Assembly (NCBI RefSeq): GCF_030499575.1 | Contig: NZ_JASTLC010000001.1 | Location: forward strand, 3,124,001-3,188,000 | DNA length: 64,000 bases | Source of the DNA: Streptomyces sp. DG2A-72 | Lineage (GTDB): Bacteria > Actinomycetota > Actinomycetes > Streptomycetales > Streptomycetaceae | Direction: 5' to 3' | Shown here: positions 18,801-26,387 of the stretch, piece by piece | Layout of the letters: the number at the start of each line of letters is the position of its first letter | How positions within the stretch are numbered: the stretch's first letter is position 1 | Notes under the pieces: model-generated | The model's database searches: none | What the model saw: the letters and a program-made list of their open reading frames with translations, nothing else | Told to the model about the DNA's origin: nothing | Translations under genes and position numbers: made by a program

Positions 18801-19586
18801 GCCCGCCTCGATACCGGACATCCGCAGCGTCTGCGCCTGAACCCCGCTGTCGTCTCCGGCGGAGTCCCACATCTGCCCCGCCGGCCCCGTGAACACCGCG
18901 TTGCCGTCCGCATCGACTGCGCGCAGCCCGCCGCCGGCTCCCGCGACCAGGGATACGCCCTCGCCCGCGACGGCGAACCGCAGTTGCTCCAGGGCTTCGC
19001 TCTGCGCCGCCTCCGCCGACTTGACCCGCAGGACTTCGCGATAGCCGTCCGGCATCGCCGTCAGCTGCAGATCCACGCCGGGCATGACCTCCGCGTAAGT
19101 GGCCGTCGCCCCCTCCAGCGACGGCTCGGGGAGGTCGCCGGGCCAGCGGACGGACAGGACCCGCTGATCATCTTCCAGACGGACCATGTCTTTGGTGCCG
19201 CCGGCCGAGAACGACTGACCCACCGCGACATAGCGTGGCCCGATCGTGCCATCGGCCCTGCGCACAAGCGTCGTGTCGATGTCATGCCACTCGCCCGAAG
19301 CGTCCTTCGCCCGCTCCGGTGCCGTCGCCTGCTTCAGCGTGTACGTCCCGTCCGGGTTCGCGAACGTCTGCGCATATTCCGTGCGCTCCGCCGTCACCTC
19401 GACCGGCTCGCCTGTCGCCGCAGCCTGCTCGGACGGCGTCTGGGGCACTGACGTATCAGCGTGGACAGCCGGAGCGTTCACAAGAACCACACCGCCGGCC
19501 AGCAGTGTCCACGCCAGCAGTCTTGCAACTGCCCTACGCACCCACGGATTCCATGACGGAACCCGTCCCCCCAAATGGGACTTCAC
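15867..19586 (-). CDS. Large secreted LamG/DNRLRE-type protein upstream of the RHS toxin
   Basis: A 1,239-residue exported protein. The start is GTG at 19586 behind a GGGGTGGGG tract; a TTG at 19610 is in frame but unsupported. A signal peptide is clear (RLLAWTLLAGGVVLVNAPAVHA). A DNRLRE-like beta domain follows (about residues 320-510), then a fibronectin-like stretch, and two LamG/concanavalin-type lectin domains: WRFDDGAPGSGV near residue 755 with VSAWTYLTD, and VADWNAENSSG near residue 1015. The last ends RLRIWTGAMTRDEVR. It probably binds cell-surface or extracellular carbohydrate. Such proteins often sit beside RHS genes in Streptomyces, so it may be an adhesin or delivery partner of the toxin; that is inference. 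Confidence 0.75.
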   Translation of the reverse strand: MKSHLGGRVPSWNPWVRRAVARLLAWTLLAGGVVLVNAPAVHADTSVPQTPSEQAAATGEPVEVTAERTEYAQTFANPDGTYTLKQATAPERAKDASGEWHDIDTTLVRRADGTIGPRYVAVGQSFSAGGTKDMVRLEDDQRVLSVRWPGDLPEPSLEGATATYAEVMPGVDLQLTAMPDGYREVLRVKSAEAAQSEALEQLRFAVAGEGVSLVAGAGGGLRAVDADGNAVFTGPAGQMWDSAGDDSGVQAQTLRMSGIEAGSDTGEGVAAAADDGAPVEPGPGAATATLPVQVGDDSIAVTPDLSLLRGDSTVYPVYIDPSVGLSRAERTVLSSDGDKFYQFSGDYGVGRCAPADGYACDDDFTSNYANRMYFEFSPSALAGKHVLNATFRAYETWSFNCNPYTVKLERTGNISEGTRWPGPAIGALMDSRKVSAGRGGNCSPAQPDAWVEFNGGLTKTVRDFADGKFSRLTLMLRAGDEGEPRAWKRFDDNAQLTVDYVPDPGVPINVGVIPGVAKAGSRGYCHPASDPLAVTVDQPTVRARVETEVSPRANDSKGKLKINYRIARLEAGAWEEIWADDAPDSGYVPDGTLLDKQTTKRTDGTTYRYRARTQSHWSYNGASGDLYSSFSPWCYFVIDSTAPKAPTIEPKDPVKGSPYVECVTDACNAKGGPGVAGSFVFKPNAADEDISKYRWTLTGPNGQVGAARTTTAKANGTAEVTTVTPTMGGTHHLKVWPMDVRERTGTPETFDFQVSLPPGPIGRWRFDDGAPGSGVTTAKDSSAEDPQHDPSAATHNLTLRDGAGFSTMARRGDEDTSLWLDSTDPDLQQAYAAASAPVVNTAHSFTVSAWTYLTDASSSRMVLAAPGTQAQAFALYYSSSSRSYVFHYTATDSATPVFVRSVGAATDPPLRVWTHVAGVYTAATDASGKRTPQNDTIQLFVNGRAQGEPVKLLAVAPSYKPWEAGQGLQVGRSIVRGTAGQYFRGRIDEVAVWQSALSADEVAKEAKASENDAPTVELVADWNAENSSGAAVSESSPYPIGAMTLSSGAILDEDSSTLVLDGKGGHASMTGPAIDETGSFTVSAQAQIDPAVLDTKPNGYQAQIAGQAGSGGASWALVVKKLGQGAYVWKFLRTTSSGTTVATADVTNLSEHADTSSPVTLTGVYDAQDQGGRMHLYVGATPVDDGDNNAATTPQQGTGRLAMGGTSASSLFAGQLSRLRIWTGAMTRDEVRSRVISSD

Positions 19587-19839
19587 AACCCCACCCCATA
19601 CGTCACACAAGCATCACAAAGATGGCGCGATCATAGACATGCCAACTCACCGAAAATCAATGGCGGCGCAGGTCATGTGGCAGGTTTTGGCCGAGAGTGT
19701 TCACGTGGCGCATTAATGACCGTCTAGCAAGGTCAAAGGATTCATGAACTTCACGCGCACACAGCGAATCCGGCACATGGAGTCACGTGGGTGGTGCCGC
19801 CGGAAGCGGACCAGCAAGCCCGCACCACCGCCAGCCCCG

Positions 19840-20445
19840 CTACCCCGCATACGGCCACCGCCCCCTAGCCTCCCGCAACGCCCTCCCCCACCACACCAAC
19901 TGATCCAGCATCCCCTTCGCCGCCGCATCCGCCGCGGACGGATCCTTCAGGCGTCCGTCGTCGTCGAAGGACGCCCCCGCGTTGTGGAAGGACACCGTGT
20001 CCCGGATCGTCACGGCGTGGAGTTCGGCGAAGACCTGGCGGAGGTGTTCCACCGCGCGCAGGCCTCCTGCCAGGCCGCCGTACGAGACGAGGGCCACCGG
20101 CTTGGCGCGCCATTCGGTGAAGTGCCAGTCGATGAGGTTCTTGAGGCCGGCCGGGTAGGAGTGGTTGTACTCGGGGGTCAGGACGACGAACGCGTCGGCG
20201 CCCGCCAGTTTCGGGGTGACCGTGGACAGTTCGGCGGTGGCCTGCGGGGTCGGGGCGAGGGACGTCGGGAGGGAGATCTCGGCTACGTCCACGACCTGGG
20301 GGATCAGGTCGTCCCGGTCCTGGATGCGGGCGAGCAGCCAGTCGGCGACGACGGGGCCGAAGCGGCCGTGGCGGTTGCTGCCGATGACGAGGGTCAGGTT
20401 CAGGGGTGTGTCCTGAGCGGACTCGAGAGTGGTTTTCGTCTGCAT
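19840..20445 (-). CDS. NADPH-dependent FMN reductase family protein
   Basis: A 201-residue flavodoxin-like protein. LTLVIGSNRHGRFGPVVADW is the family's N-terminal phosphate-binding loop, and VVLTPEYNHSYPAGLKNLID is the diagnostic PEYNxSxPxxLKNxID motif. These enzymes reduce FMN or quinones with NAD(P)H in the cytosol. The ATG at 20445 follows a GAGGGTGGGTGG stretch; a GTG at 20454 would add three residues. It stands alone, divergent from the sortase pair. A homolog of chromate/azo reductases is an alternative name, but the substrate cannot be read from sequence. Confidence 0.88.
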   Translation of the reverse strand: MQTKTTLESAQDTPLNLTLVIGSNRHGRFGPVVADWLLARIQDRDDLIPQVVDVAEISLPTSLAPTPQATAELSTVTPKLAGADAFVVLTPEYNHSYPAGLKNLIDWHFTEWRAKPVALVSYGGLAGGLRAVEHLRQVFAELHAVTIRDTVSFHNAGASFDDDGRLKDPSAADAAAKGMLDQLVWWGRALREARGRWPYAG

Positions 20446-20725
20446 GCCACCCACCCTCGTATCTCAACCAAACTTGAGGTCAAGGCCCGGCCCACCGCCC
20501 CCCCCAGGTCACCCGTTCACACCCTCGCCCCTCCCCCTTCGCGTTCTTTACCGAAGGCCGCCTCGCACACGCCGATGACCTGCCGAAATGCCAGCCGTGG
20601 AGGCCCTCGGACGACCCGCCCCCGCAGCCATTCACCCCGTTTCCGCCACCCGCTCAGGAAGCGCGCTCGGCGTCCTGCCTTTTACCTCGGAAGGGAAACC
20701 ACCGCTGATCTCGAGGGAGCACCGA

Positions 20726-21247
20726 ATGCGACGTACCGCCCGCCTGCTGTCCGGTGCCGCACTCGCCGTCGCCGCCGCAGGCCTCGGCAGTGTGCCCGTG
20801 TACGCGGCGGACGCCGGGAGTCTGGAGGTGTTTCCGTCCTCCGTCGTGCCGGGCGGCCAGGTCTCGGTGAACACGACGGCCTGCGGCGACACGGGCTCGG
20901 CGGCGGGCGACGCCAGCGCGGTCGGCGCCGGTTCGTTCACGCTCGCGCCCAGCACCCACAAGGACAACGCCATCGGGCAGTTCAGGGTGCCGCCGAGCGC
21001 GCAGCCGGGGACGTACGAGATCGTCGCGACCTGCGCCGAGGACGGCAAGCGGGTGACCGGCGACCTGGTGGTCACGCTGACGGCGCCCCGTGAGCAGGTG
21101 CACCCCAGAGGAAGTGTGAAGACGGGGGTCGGCGGCGCCCTGGGCCCCGATCCCGTGCAGACCGCGGCCGGCATTGCGGCTCTGGCCGTCGCCGCCGCGG
21201 GCGGTACCTGGCTCCTGCATCGCCGGGCGAGAGGCGACGGGATCTGA
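20726..21247 (+). CDS. Secreted, membrane-anchored protein beside class F sortase
   Basis: A 173-residue exported protein. GAGGGAGC precedes ATG 20726. The signal peptide ends near VYAADA, followed by an immunoglobulin-like beta region (SLEVFPSSVVPGGQVSVNTT) with two cysteines about 65 residues apart, a TAPREQVHPRGSVKTG linker, and a C-terminal membrane helix (TAAGIAALAVAAAGGTWLL) with basic tail HRRARG. The signal-domain-helix-basic-tail layout is that of a cell-wall or membrane-anchored surface protein. No LPxTG-type motif is visible before the helix, so it may be a sortase partner without being a classical substrate. The sortase gene follows 142 bases downstream in the same direction. Confidence 0.7.
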   Translation: MRRTARLLSGAALAVAAAGLGSVPVYAADAGSLEVFPSSVVPGGQVSVNTTACGDTGSAAGDASAVGAGSFTLAPSTHKDNAIGQFRVPPSAQPGTYEIVATCAEDGKRVTGDLVVTLTAPREQVHPRGSVKTGVGGALGPDPVQTAAGIAALAVAAAGGTWLLHRRARGDGI

Positions 21248-21389
21248 CGGACACCCTCCGCTGTCCGTCCGCCGGTACCGCACGTCCCCTCCCCCTCCGG
21301 GTCCGACGCCCCTCGCGGCCCGGAGGGGGATCGGGTCCAGCCTCAAGAGGCCAGTTCAAGGGGCCAGTTCAAGGGGCCAGGAGGTCGTC

Positions 21390-22052
21390 ATGCGCAGGTT
21401 GGGCAAAGCCGCCATAGTCAACGCCGCGGTAGCGACCGTGACCCTGACCGCCCTGTGCACCGGCGCCTGGCTGCTGAGCAGTGGCGCCCGGACGCACACC
21501 CCTCCGCAGCCGTCCGCCCGGGAAGCGCGGGAAGCGCGGGAAGCGCACGCCGAAGCGTCCGTACGGCACTCCGCCATACCCGCCGCGCCCGCGCTGCCCC
21601 CCTCCCCACCCGACCGCATCCGCATCCCGTCGCTCCGCGTGGACGCCCCCCTGATGGGCCTCGGGCTGACCAAGACCGGCAGTCTCGACGTACCGCCGGC
21701 CGAGCAGAGGAACCTCGCCGGCTGGTACGAGGCCGGCACCACCCCGGGCGAGACGGGCACCGCCATCGTCGCGGGCCACGTCGACAACGCCGACGGACCC
21801 GCCGTCTTCTACGGTCTCGGCGCCCTGAAGCGGGGCAGCACGGTGGAGGTGGACCGGCGCGACGGCGGGATCGCCGTGTTCACCGTGGACGCCGTCGAGG
21901 TGTACGACGCGAAGGACTTCCCCGACGAGAAGGTGTACGGGGCGGCGAGCCGACCCGAGCTACGGGTGATCACCTGCGGCGGGGGCTACTCACGGGCGAC
22001 CGGTTATCAGGGGAACGTGGTCGTCTTCGCGTATCTGACGAGCAGCCGCTGA
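21390..22052 (+). CDS. Class F sortase
   Basis: A 220-residue membrane-anchored transpeptidase. AGGAGG six bases before ATG 21390 sets the start. An N-terminal membrane helix (IVNAAVATVTLTALCTGAWLL) is followed by an AREAREAREA-type charged linker and the sortase barrel. The catalytic histidine is in IVAGHVDN, the catalytic cysteine in LRVITCGGGY, and a downstream arginine in SRATGYQGN. The ITCGG signature and short length fit class F, whose housekeeping role in actinobacteria is poorly defined. Its neighbour is a likely surface protein. A 13-base direct repeat (about 2.5 copies of GGCCAGTTCAAGG) lies just upstream at 21349-21380. Confidence 0.88.
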   Translation: MRRLGKAAIVNAAVATVTLTALCTGAWLLSSGARTHTPPQPSAREAREAREAHAEASVRHSAIPAAPALPPSPPDRIRIPSLRVDAPLMGLGLTKTGSLDVPPAEQRNLAGWYEAGTTPGETGTAIVAGHVDNADGPAVFYGLGALKRGSTVEVDRRDGGIAVFTVDAVEVYDAKDFPDEKVYGAASRPELRVITCGGGYSRATGYQGNVVVFAYLTSSR

Positions 22053-22077
22053 AGCGCTCCGCTGGAAGCGCGGTGAT

Positions 22078-22182
22078 GCTGTATCGATGTGCGGCTCCGC
22101 CGCGTGCGCGGGCCGGTGGGGGCTGGTCGCGCCCCGCGGCGGAGCCGCTGATGTCACAGCCCCGCGCCCCTTCGGGGCACTG
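22078..22182. repeat. Modular intergenic repeat, copy A (one full reverse copy plus a facing half copy)
   Basis: A reverse-orientation full copy spans about 22121-22178, from GGCTGGTCGCGCCCC to GCGCCCCTTCGGGGC. A forward half copy (TATCGATGTGCGGCTCCG) faces it. The two halves make a long inverted repeat, GCGGCTCCGCCGCG at 22091-22104 with its complement at 22135-22148. It lies between the sortase and polyprenyl synthase genes and may act as a terminator. Confidence 0.75.
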
Positions 22183-22313
22183 CTTGTCGCGCAGGAGCAA
22201 AACCGGCCTCCCTCACATGGCCCCCATGTGTCCCTCACACTTATGGCGAAAAGCTGATCTTGACCGGAACCGTCGGCGCGGCGGACCGTGGCAGTCAGGG
22301 CGGGGAGGTGGAC

Positions 22314-23507
22314 ATGGCTACCACGGCACGTACGGCGACGACGACCACGGGGAGGGCCGGAGTCGAAGCCCTGGTACGGCAGGACGCCGCGCTGCTGGAG
22401 GACGACCTGCGCGAGTTCATCGGGTCGCTTCCCACCAAGATCGGGTCGCTTCCCACCGAGGGGGACCTGTACGGCGCGGCCCTGAGCCGTTCCCTCTACG
22501 CACCGGTCGCCGATGCCCTCGCATCCAAAGTGGGACAGGCAGCCCTGCCTCCGACCCCGCGCGCACCGGGTCACGGCGGGCCCCCCTTGCGACCCTCGAT
22601 CGTCTACTGGGCCTACCGCAACTACCGCGGCTTCCCCGACGAGACCGACGAGAACGGCGAGACCGGCAAGACCGGCCACGCCCCCGGAACCGATGCCACC
22701 GACCTCGCCCTGATCCGCCGCACCGCCGTAGCCGTACGCATCCTGCTCAAGGCCGCGGTCGTGCTCGACGACATCCAGGACGGCAGCGACGTACGGTACG
22801 GCGAACCCGCACTGCACCGCACCCATGGAGTGCCGCTCGCCCTCAACGCCGCTTCGTGGCTGATCATGGCGGCGCTGCGGCACGCGGCCGATCCGGCGGT
22901 GGTGGCCGGTCTCGTCCGCGCGGTGGGCAACGGCTTCACCGGCCAGGCGGGCGACATGTCGACACGGACGGCCCGCACCCGCGCCGAGCTGCTCGCCGCG
23001 CCGCACGGGGAGCGCGTGCGGTTCTGGGAGTCGGTGGCGGCGCTGAAGACCGGGACGCTGTTCTGGATGCCGCTGGACGCGGCGGTCGCCGGGCTCGGTG
23101 TCGTCGAGGACGAGCGGCGCACGCTGGACGACGCGATGCGCCGGCTCGGGCTGGCGAGCCAGTTGTTCAACGACCTCACCGATGTCGTGCCGGAGCTCGG
23201 CGGCGCCAACACCCACGAGGACTTCGACGGCTTGAGCAACCGGGTCTTCCTGGAGCTGGCCGACTCCGCCCGGCCGTCCGCGCAGGGTGAGCAGCTGAAG
23301 GCGTTCGTCCTCGGTCATCCGGGACTTCAGCGGACTCTCCTCGAACTCTCGTCTCAGGCCGTCGAGTTGAAGCGCTCCGTGAAGGAGGACGTGCATCGCG
23401 TGTGCCGTTCGGCGCGCAGTGCGGCGTACTTCGATGTGACCATCGAGCGCAAGGGCCACCTCATCGACCGGCTCCACGAGACGGTCCGGCAACGGGCGGG
23501 CGTGTGA
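22314..23507 (+). CDS. Polyprenyl diphosphate synthase family protein
   Basis: A 397-residue trans-isoprenyl diphosphate synthase. GGGGAGGTG precedes ATG 22314. The first aspartate-rich motif is VVLDDIQDGSDVR (DDxxD) and the second is LFNDLTDVV (NDxxD). HRTHGVPLALN matches the usual region between them, and KTGTLF follows the helix that reads as GQAGDM. The enzyme should condense isopentenyl diphosphate onto an allylic primer at the membrane or cytosol; chain length cannot be read. A 21-base tandem duplication near 22428-22470 repeats IGSLPT in the N-terminal region. The last codons overlap the heme oxygenase start (GTGA), so the products are made together. Confidence 0.85.
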   Translation: MATTARTATTTTGRAGVEALVRQDAALLEDDLREFIGSLPTKIGSLPTEGDLYGAALSRSLYAPVADALASKVGQAALPPTPRAPGHGGPPLRPSIVYWAYRNYRGFPDETDENGETGKTGHAPGTDATDLALIRRTAVAVRILLKAAVVLDDIQDGSDVRYGEPALHRTHGVPLALNAASWLIMAALRHAADPAVVAGLVRAVGNGFTGQAGDMSTRTARTRAELLAAPHGERVRFWESVAALKTGTLFWMPLDAAVAGLGVVEDERRTLDDAMRRLGLASQLFNDLTDVVPELGGANTHEDFDGLSNRVFLELADSARPSAQGEQLKAFVLGHPGLQRTLLELSSQAVELKRSVKEDVHRVCRSARSAAYFDVTIERKGHLIDRLHETVRQRAGV

Positions 23508-24151
23508 CGGCGACCCCCGCGGAACGCCTGCGGGCCGCCACGCGCGCCTGGCACGACGCCCTGGAGACCACCACCTTCGCCACCGCGATGGCCTCCGGAA
23601 CGCTCCCGCTCGACCGTTACGTCGGCCAGCTCGCCGCCTACCGGGAGGCGCTGGCAGCGCTCGAAGGCGAGCTCTCCCGCGCCACCAGCCCGTCCCTCAC
23701 CCACGTCTGGTCACCGGATCTGGCCAAACTGCCGCTCCTGGAGCGGGACTTGAGGTACTTCACGCAGTCCGGCATCGATCCGCCGCCCCAGGCGAGGGTG
23801 GCGGGACGGGCGTTCGCGGAGGAGATACGGCGCACCGCGGCGGCGGATCCCGAGGCGCTGCTCGGTTTCCTCTACGTCATGGAGTGCTCCACCCTCGGCG
23901 CGCTGCTCCTGCACCGGTACGTCAGCGAGGCCTACCGCCTGACCGTCCCGTACGGGCTCGCCTACTACGGCAGCGGCGACCGTACGCGCTGGGCGGGCTT
24001 CACCACCCGCCTGAACGAGGCCCTGACCGGCCCGGACACCGAGGCGCGCGTCCTCGCCGCCGCCGAACGCGCCTACCACCACACGGCATCGGTCGCCCAG
24101 GCGCTCGCTCCACCTGCGCGAGCCACCGCTCGTACACCGCCAGGGAGCTGA
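23504..24151 (+). CDS. Biliverdin-producing heme oxygenase family protein
   Basis: A 215-residue all-helical protein. LRAATRAWHDALE matches the heme oxygenase N-terminal helix with the proximal histidine, and YVMECSTLGALLLHRYV matches the distal helix, normally GSxLGG; here the first glycine is replaced and the second GG is GA, so catalysis may differ. Heme oxygenases cleave heme to biliverdin, iron and CO. The GTG start at 23504 overlaps the stop of the polyprenyl synthase by four bases, giving translational coupling. No phytochrome gene is adjacent. It might instead be a heme-oxygenase-like diiron oxidase acting on the prenyl product, which would be new; this is inference. Confidence 0.75.
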   Translation: MTATPAERLRAATRAWHDALETTTFATAMASGTLPLDRYVGQLAAYREALAALEGELSRATSPSLTHVWSPDLAKLPLLERDLRYFTQSGIDPPPQARVAGRAFAEEIRRTAAADPEALLGFLYVMECSTLGALLLHRYVSEAYRLTVPYGLAYYGSGDRTRWAGFTTRLNEALTGPDTEARVLAAAERAYHHTASVAQALAPPARATARTPPGS

Positions 24152-24154
24152 GCT

Positions 24155-24802
24155 TCACCCCGTGCTCTCCAGATACCGCAGCACCGCCAGCACCCGCCGG
24201 TTCCCCGTCTCCGACGGTGCCAGGTCGAGCTTGGTGAAGATGTTGGCGATGTGTTTCTCGACGGCGCGTTCGGAGACGGTGAAGGCCGTGGCGATGGCGT
24301 GGTTGGTGCGGCCCTCGGCCATCAGCTCCAGCACCTCGCGCTCGCGGGGCGTGAGCGTGTCGAGGGCGTTGGTGCGGCGGCTCGCGCCGAAGAGCTGGGC
24401 GACCACCTCGGGGTCGAGGGCGGTGCCGCCGGCCGCGATCCGCTCCAGCGCGCCGACGAACTCGGCGATGTTCGCGACCCGTTCCTTCAGCAGATACCCG
24501 AACCCGGCCGGGTTGCCGAGCAGTCGGGCGGCGTGCGCGGTCTCGACGTACTGCGAGAAGAGGAGCACACCGGTGCCGGGGTGCTCCTCACGCAGCCGTA
24601 GGGCCGCTCGTACGCCCTCGTCGGTCTGGGTGGGCGGCAGCCTGATGTCGACGACAGCGACATCGGGGACGTGCTCGGCGACGGCGGCCAGCAGGGCGTC
24701 GGCGTCCGCGACGGCCGCGGCGACCTCGACCTGCCGGAGCGCCAGCAGCTGGACCAGTCCGTCACGCAGCAGGGCCGAGTCCTCGGCGATGACGACGCGC
24801 AT
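24155..24802 (-). CDS. NarL/FixJ-family response regulator
   Basis: A 215-residue regulator with an N-terminal receiver domain (VVIAEDSALLRDGLVQLL; phospho-acceptor aspartate in VAVVDIRLPP) and a C-terminal LuxR helix-turn-helix (LTPREREVLELMAEGRTNHA to ERAVEKHIANIFTKL). It starts at ATG 24802, ten bases after the histidine kinase stop, so the kinase and regulator form one operon. It converges on the heme oxygenase gene with three bases between. Target genes are unknown. Confidence 0.92.
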   Translation of the reverse strand: MRVVIAEDSALLRDGLVQLLALRQVEVAAAVADADALLAAVAEHVPDVAVVDIRLPPTQTDEGVRAALRLREEHPGTGVLLFSQYVETAHAARLLGNPAGFGYLLKERVANIAEFVGALERIAAGGTALDPEVVAQLFGASRRTNALDTLTPREREVLELMAEGRTNHAIATAFTVSERAVEKHIANIFTKLDLAPSETGNRRVLAVLRYLESTG

Positions 24803-24812
24803 CCCACTCCTG

Positions 24813-26141
24813 TCACAAGGGCAGCTCGACGGTGACCACCGTAGGCCCTCCCGGCGGGCTGTCGCAGGTGAGTGTGCCGTCGACGGTGCGGGCGCGGGCC
24901 AGCAGTCCGGTGAGGCCGGAGCCCTTGCCGAGGGCGGCGCCGCCGCGTCCGTCGTCGGTGACGGTCAGCCGCAGCAGGCCGTCGCGGGCGGTGACGTCGA
25001 CCGTGGCGGATGCGGCGCGGCTGTGCTTGGCGGCGTTGGCGAGGAGTTCGGCGGCGCAGAAGTAGGCGATGGACTCGACGGCCGGGGCGGGGCGGGTGCG
25101 GATGTCGGTGGTGAGGGCGACCGGTAGCGCGCTGTCGGCGGCGAGGGTGGCGAGCGCCGCGGGCAGGCCCTCGTCGAGTACGGGGGGATGGATGCCCTTG
25201 ACCAGGTGGCGCAGGTCGGTGATGGCTTGGGTGGCGTTGCCCTGGGCGGTGTCGACGACGGAGAGGACACGGTCGGGCGCGGCGTCGGCGGCGATCAGCT
25301 CGCGGATCATGGTGAGGTGCATGGTGAGGCCGACCAGCCGGGCCTGGGTGCCGTCGTGCAGGTCGCGCTCGATACGGCGGAGGGTGGCGGCGGCGTCCTC
25401 GACGGCGTGCGCACGGGTCTCCTCCAGGGCGCGGATACGGCGGTCCGCAGCGCTCGGGCCGAGCAGCGCGGTCAGTACGAAGCGGTGGGGGGTGAGCGCG
25501 TACCGGAGGAGCCGGGGGGCGGCGGCGAGCAGCAGCAGTCCGAAGGTGAGCGGGATCAGCCAGCGCGGCCAGGTGTCGACCTGGTGGCCGAAGAACTCTA
25601 GTGACACGCGGGACGTCGAACCGTCCGGATGGTGAACCGTCTCGTAGTTCACGCGCGCGAGCAGCGGGTGCAGCGTGAGCAGAACGCCGTACGCATATCC
25701 GATGCAGACGGCGATCACCCCGAGTGCTGCGGTGAACGGGGTCAGCAGCGCGCACCCCACCGCACGCCATCCGACCCGGTCCCCCAGCACGGCTCGCCGC
25801 CACGCGAAGATCCCGCGGCCCTCCGCCCGCAGCGGCTCCTCGATCTCCACTCCGAGCAGCCGCCGTGCCAGCCTCCGCTGCACCGCGCCCAGCGCCAGCG
25901 CACCCCGCACGGTCCCGGCCATCAGCCACAGGCCCAGCGTGGTCACCGACAGCGCCCCGCCGACCGCCAGCCCGACCAGCGTCAGCAGAAACCCGACGTA
26001 AGCGAGCGGAAACGCCAGCACCACGTACAGCACGGCGGCCAGGGCGCGGCGGCCGAAGGTGGCCCGGATGAGAACCCGGAGGCGGGCGACGAGCGTACGG
26101 AGGCCATACATGGACAGCAACCTGGGCAAGGCGGTGTCCAT
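24813..26141 (-). CDS. Sensor histidine kinase (HisKA_3 type) of a two-component system
   Basis: A 442-residue membrane kinase. AGGAGG six bases before the ATG at 26141 supports the start. Four or more hydrophobic helices in two clusters (about residues 36-85 and 120-215) flank a short extracytoplasmic loop. The dimerisation/phospho-acceptor box is LRRIERDLHDGTQARLV (His in DLHDG), and the ATP-binding domain shows LLANAAKHSRA (N-box) and VTDDGRGGA (G1). This is the NarX/LiaS-like class common in Streptomyces, pairing with the downstream LuxR regulator. It is divergent from the nitrite reductase operon, but nothing shows a functional link. Confidence 0.92.
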   Translation of the reverse strand: MDTALPRLLSMYGLRTLVARLRVLIRATFGRRALAAVLYVVLAFPLAYVGFLLTLVGLAVGGALSVTTLGLWLMAGTVRGALALGAVQRRLARRLLGVEIEEPLRAEGRGIFAWRRAVLGDRVGWRAVGCALLTPFTAALGVIAVCIGYAYGVLLTLHPLLARVNYETVHHPDGSTSRVSLEFFGHQVDTWPRWLIPLTFGLLLLAAAPRLLRYALTPHRFVLTALLGPSAADRRIRALEETRAHAVEDAAATLRRIERDLHDGTQARLVGLTMHLTMIRELIAADAAPDRVLSVVDTAQGNATQAITDLRHLVKGIHPPVLDEGLPAALATLAADSALPVALTTDIRTRPAPAVESIAYFCAAELLANAAKHSRAASATVDVTARDGLLRLTVTDDGRGGAALGKGSGLTGLLARARTVDGTLTCDSPPGGPTVVTVELPL

Positions 26142-26326
26142 CGCGTGCCTCCTGGGCGTGAGCTGCTGAAAGCCGAGCCTCCAGGGTGGCCCGCCCCCGG
26201 TTCGTAGACGATGGTGGCCACACGGAAACCGGTGGTTGGGTTACCCGCACCGGCCCCGCCTCACAGCCCGCGACCTGCGCACCGTCCGAACCCTCACACA
26301 CACCCCCGGCCGCCGCTGAGGGCAGC

Positions 26327-26364
26327 GTTCCTCACGGGAAACAGACGTGATGCGGCCGGGTAAC
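26327..26364 (+). promoter_or_regulatory. Putative GlnR box upstream of the nitrite reductase operon
   Basis: Four pentamer sites spaced exactly 11 bases apart read GTTCC (26327), GAAAC (26338), GATGC (26349, weak) and GTAAC (26360). They match the GlnR a-b-a-b pattern (gTnAc-n6-GaAAc repeated) and end 23 bases before the first gene. GlnR control of nirB is established in S. coelicolor. The second a-site is poor. Confidence 0.5.
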
Positions 26365-26387
26365 ACCGGCACCGCACGCTCAAGGGC

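Noticed and set aside
19713..19928. Small Gly/Arg-rich frame near 19.8 kb
   Set aside because: Low-complexity translation of GC-rich intergenic and overlapping sequence, with no ribosome binding site.
20588..20725. Upstream in-frame start of the secreted protein at 20726
   Set aside because: The extra residues before 20726 lack a ribosome binding site and would bury the signal peptide.
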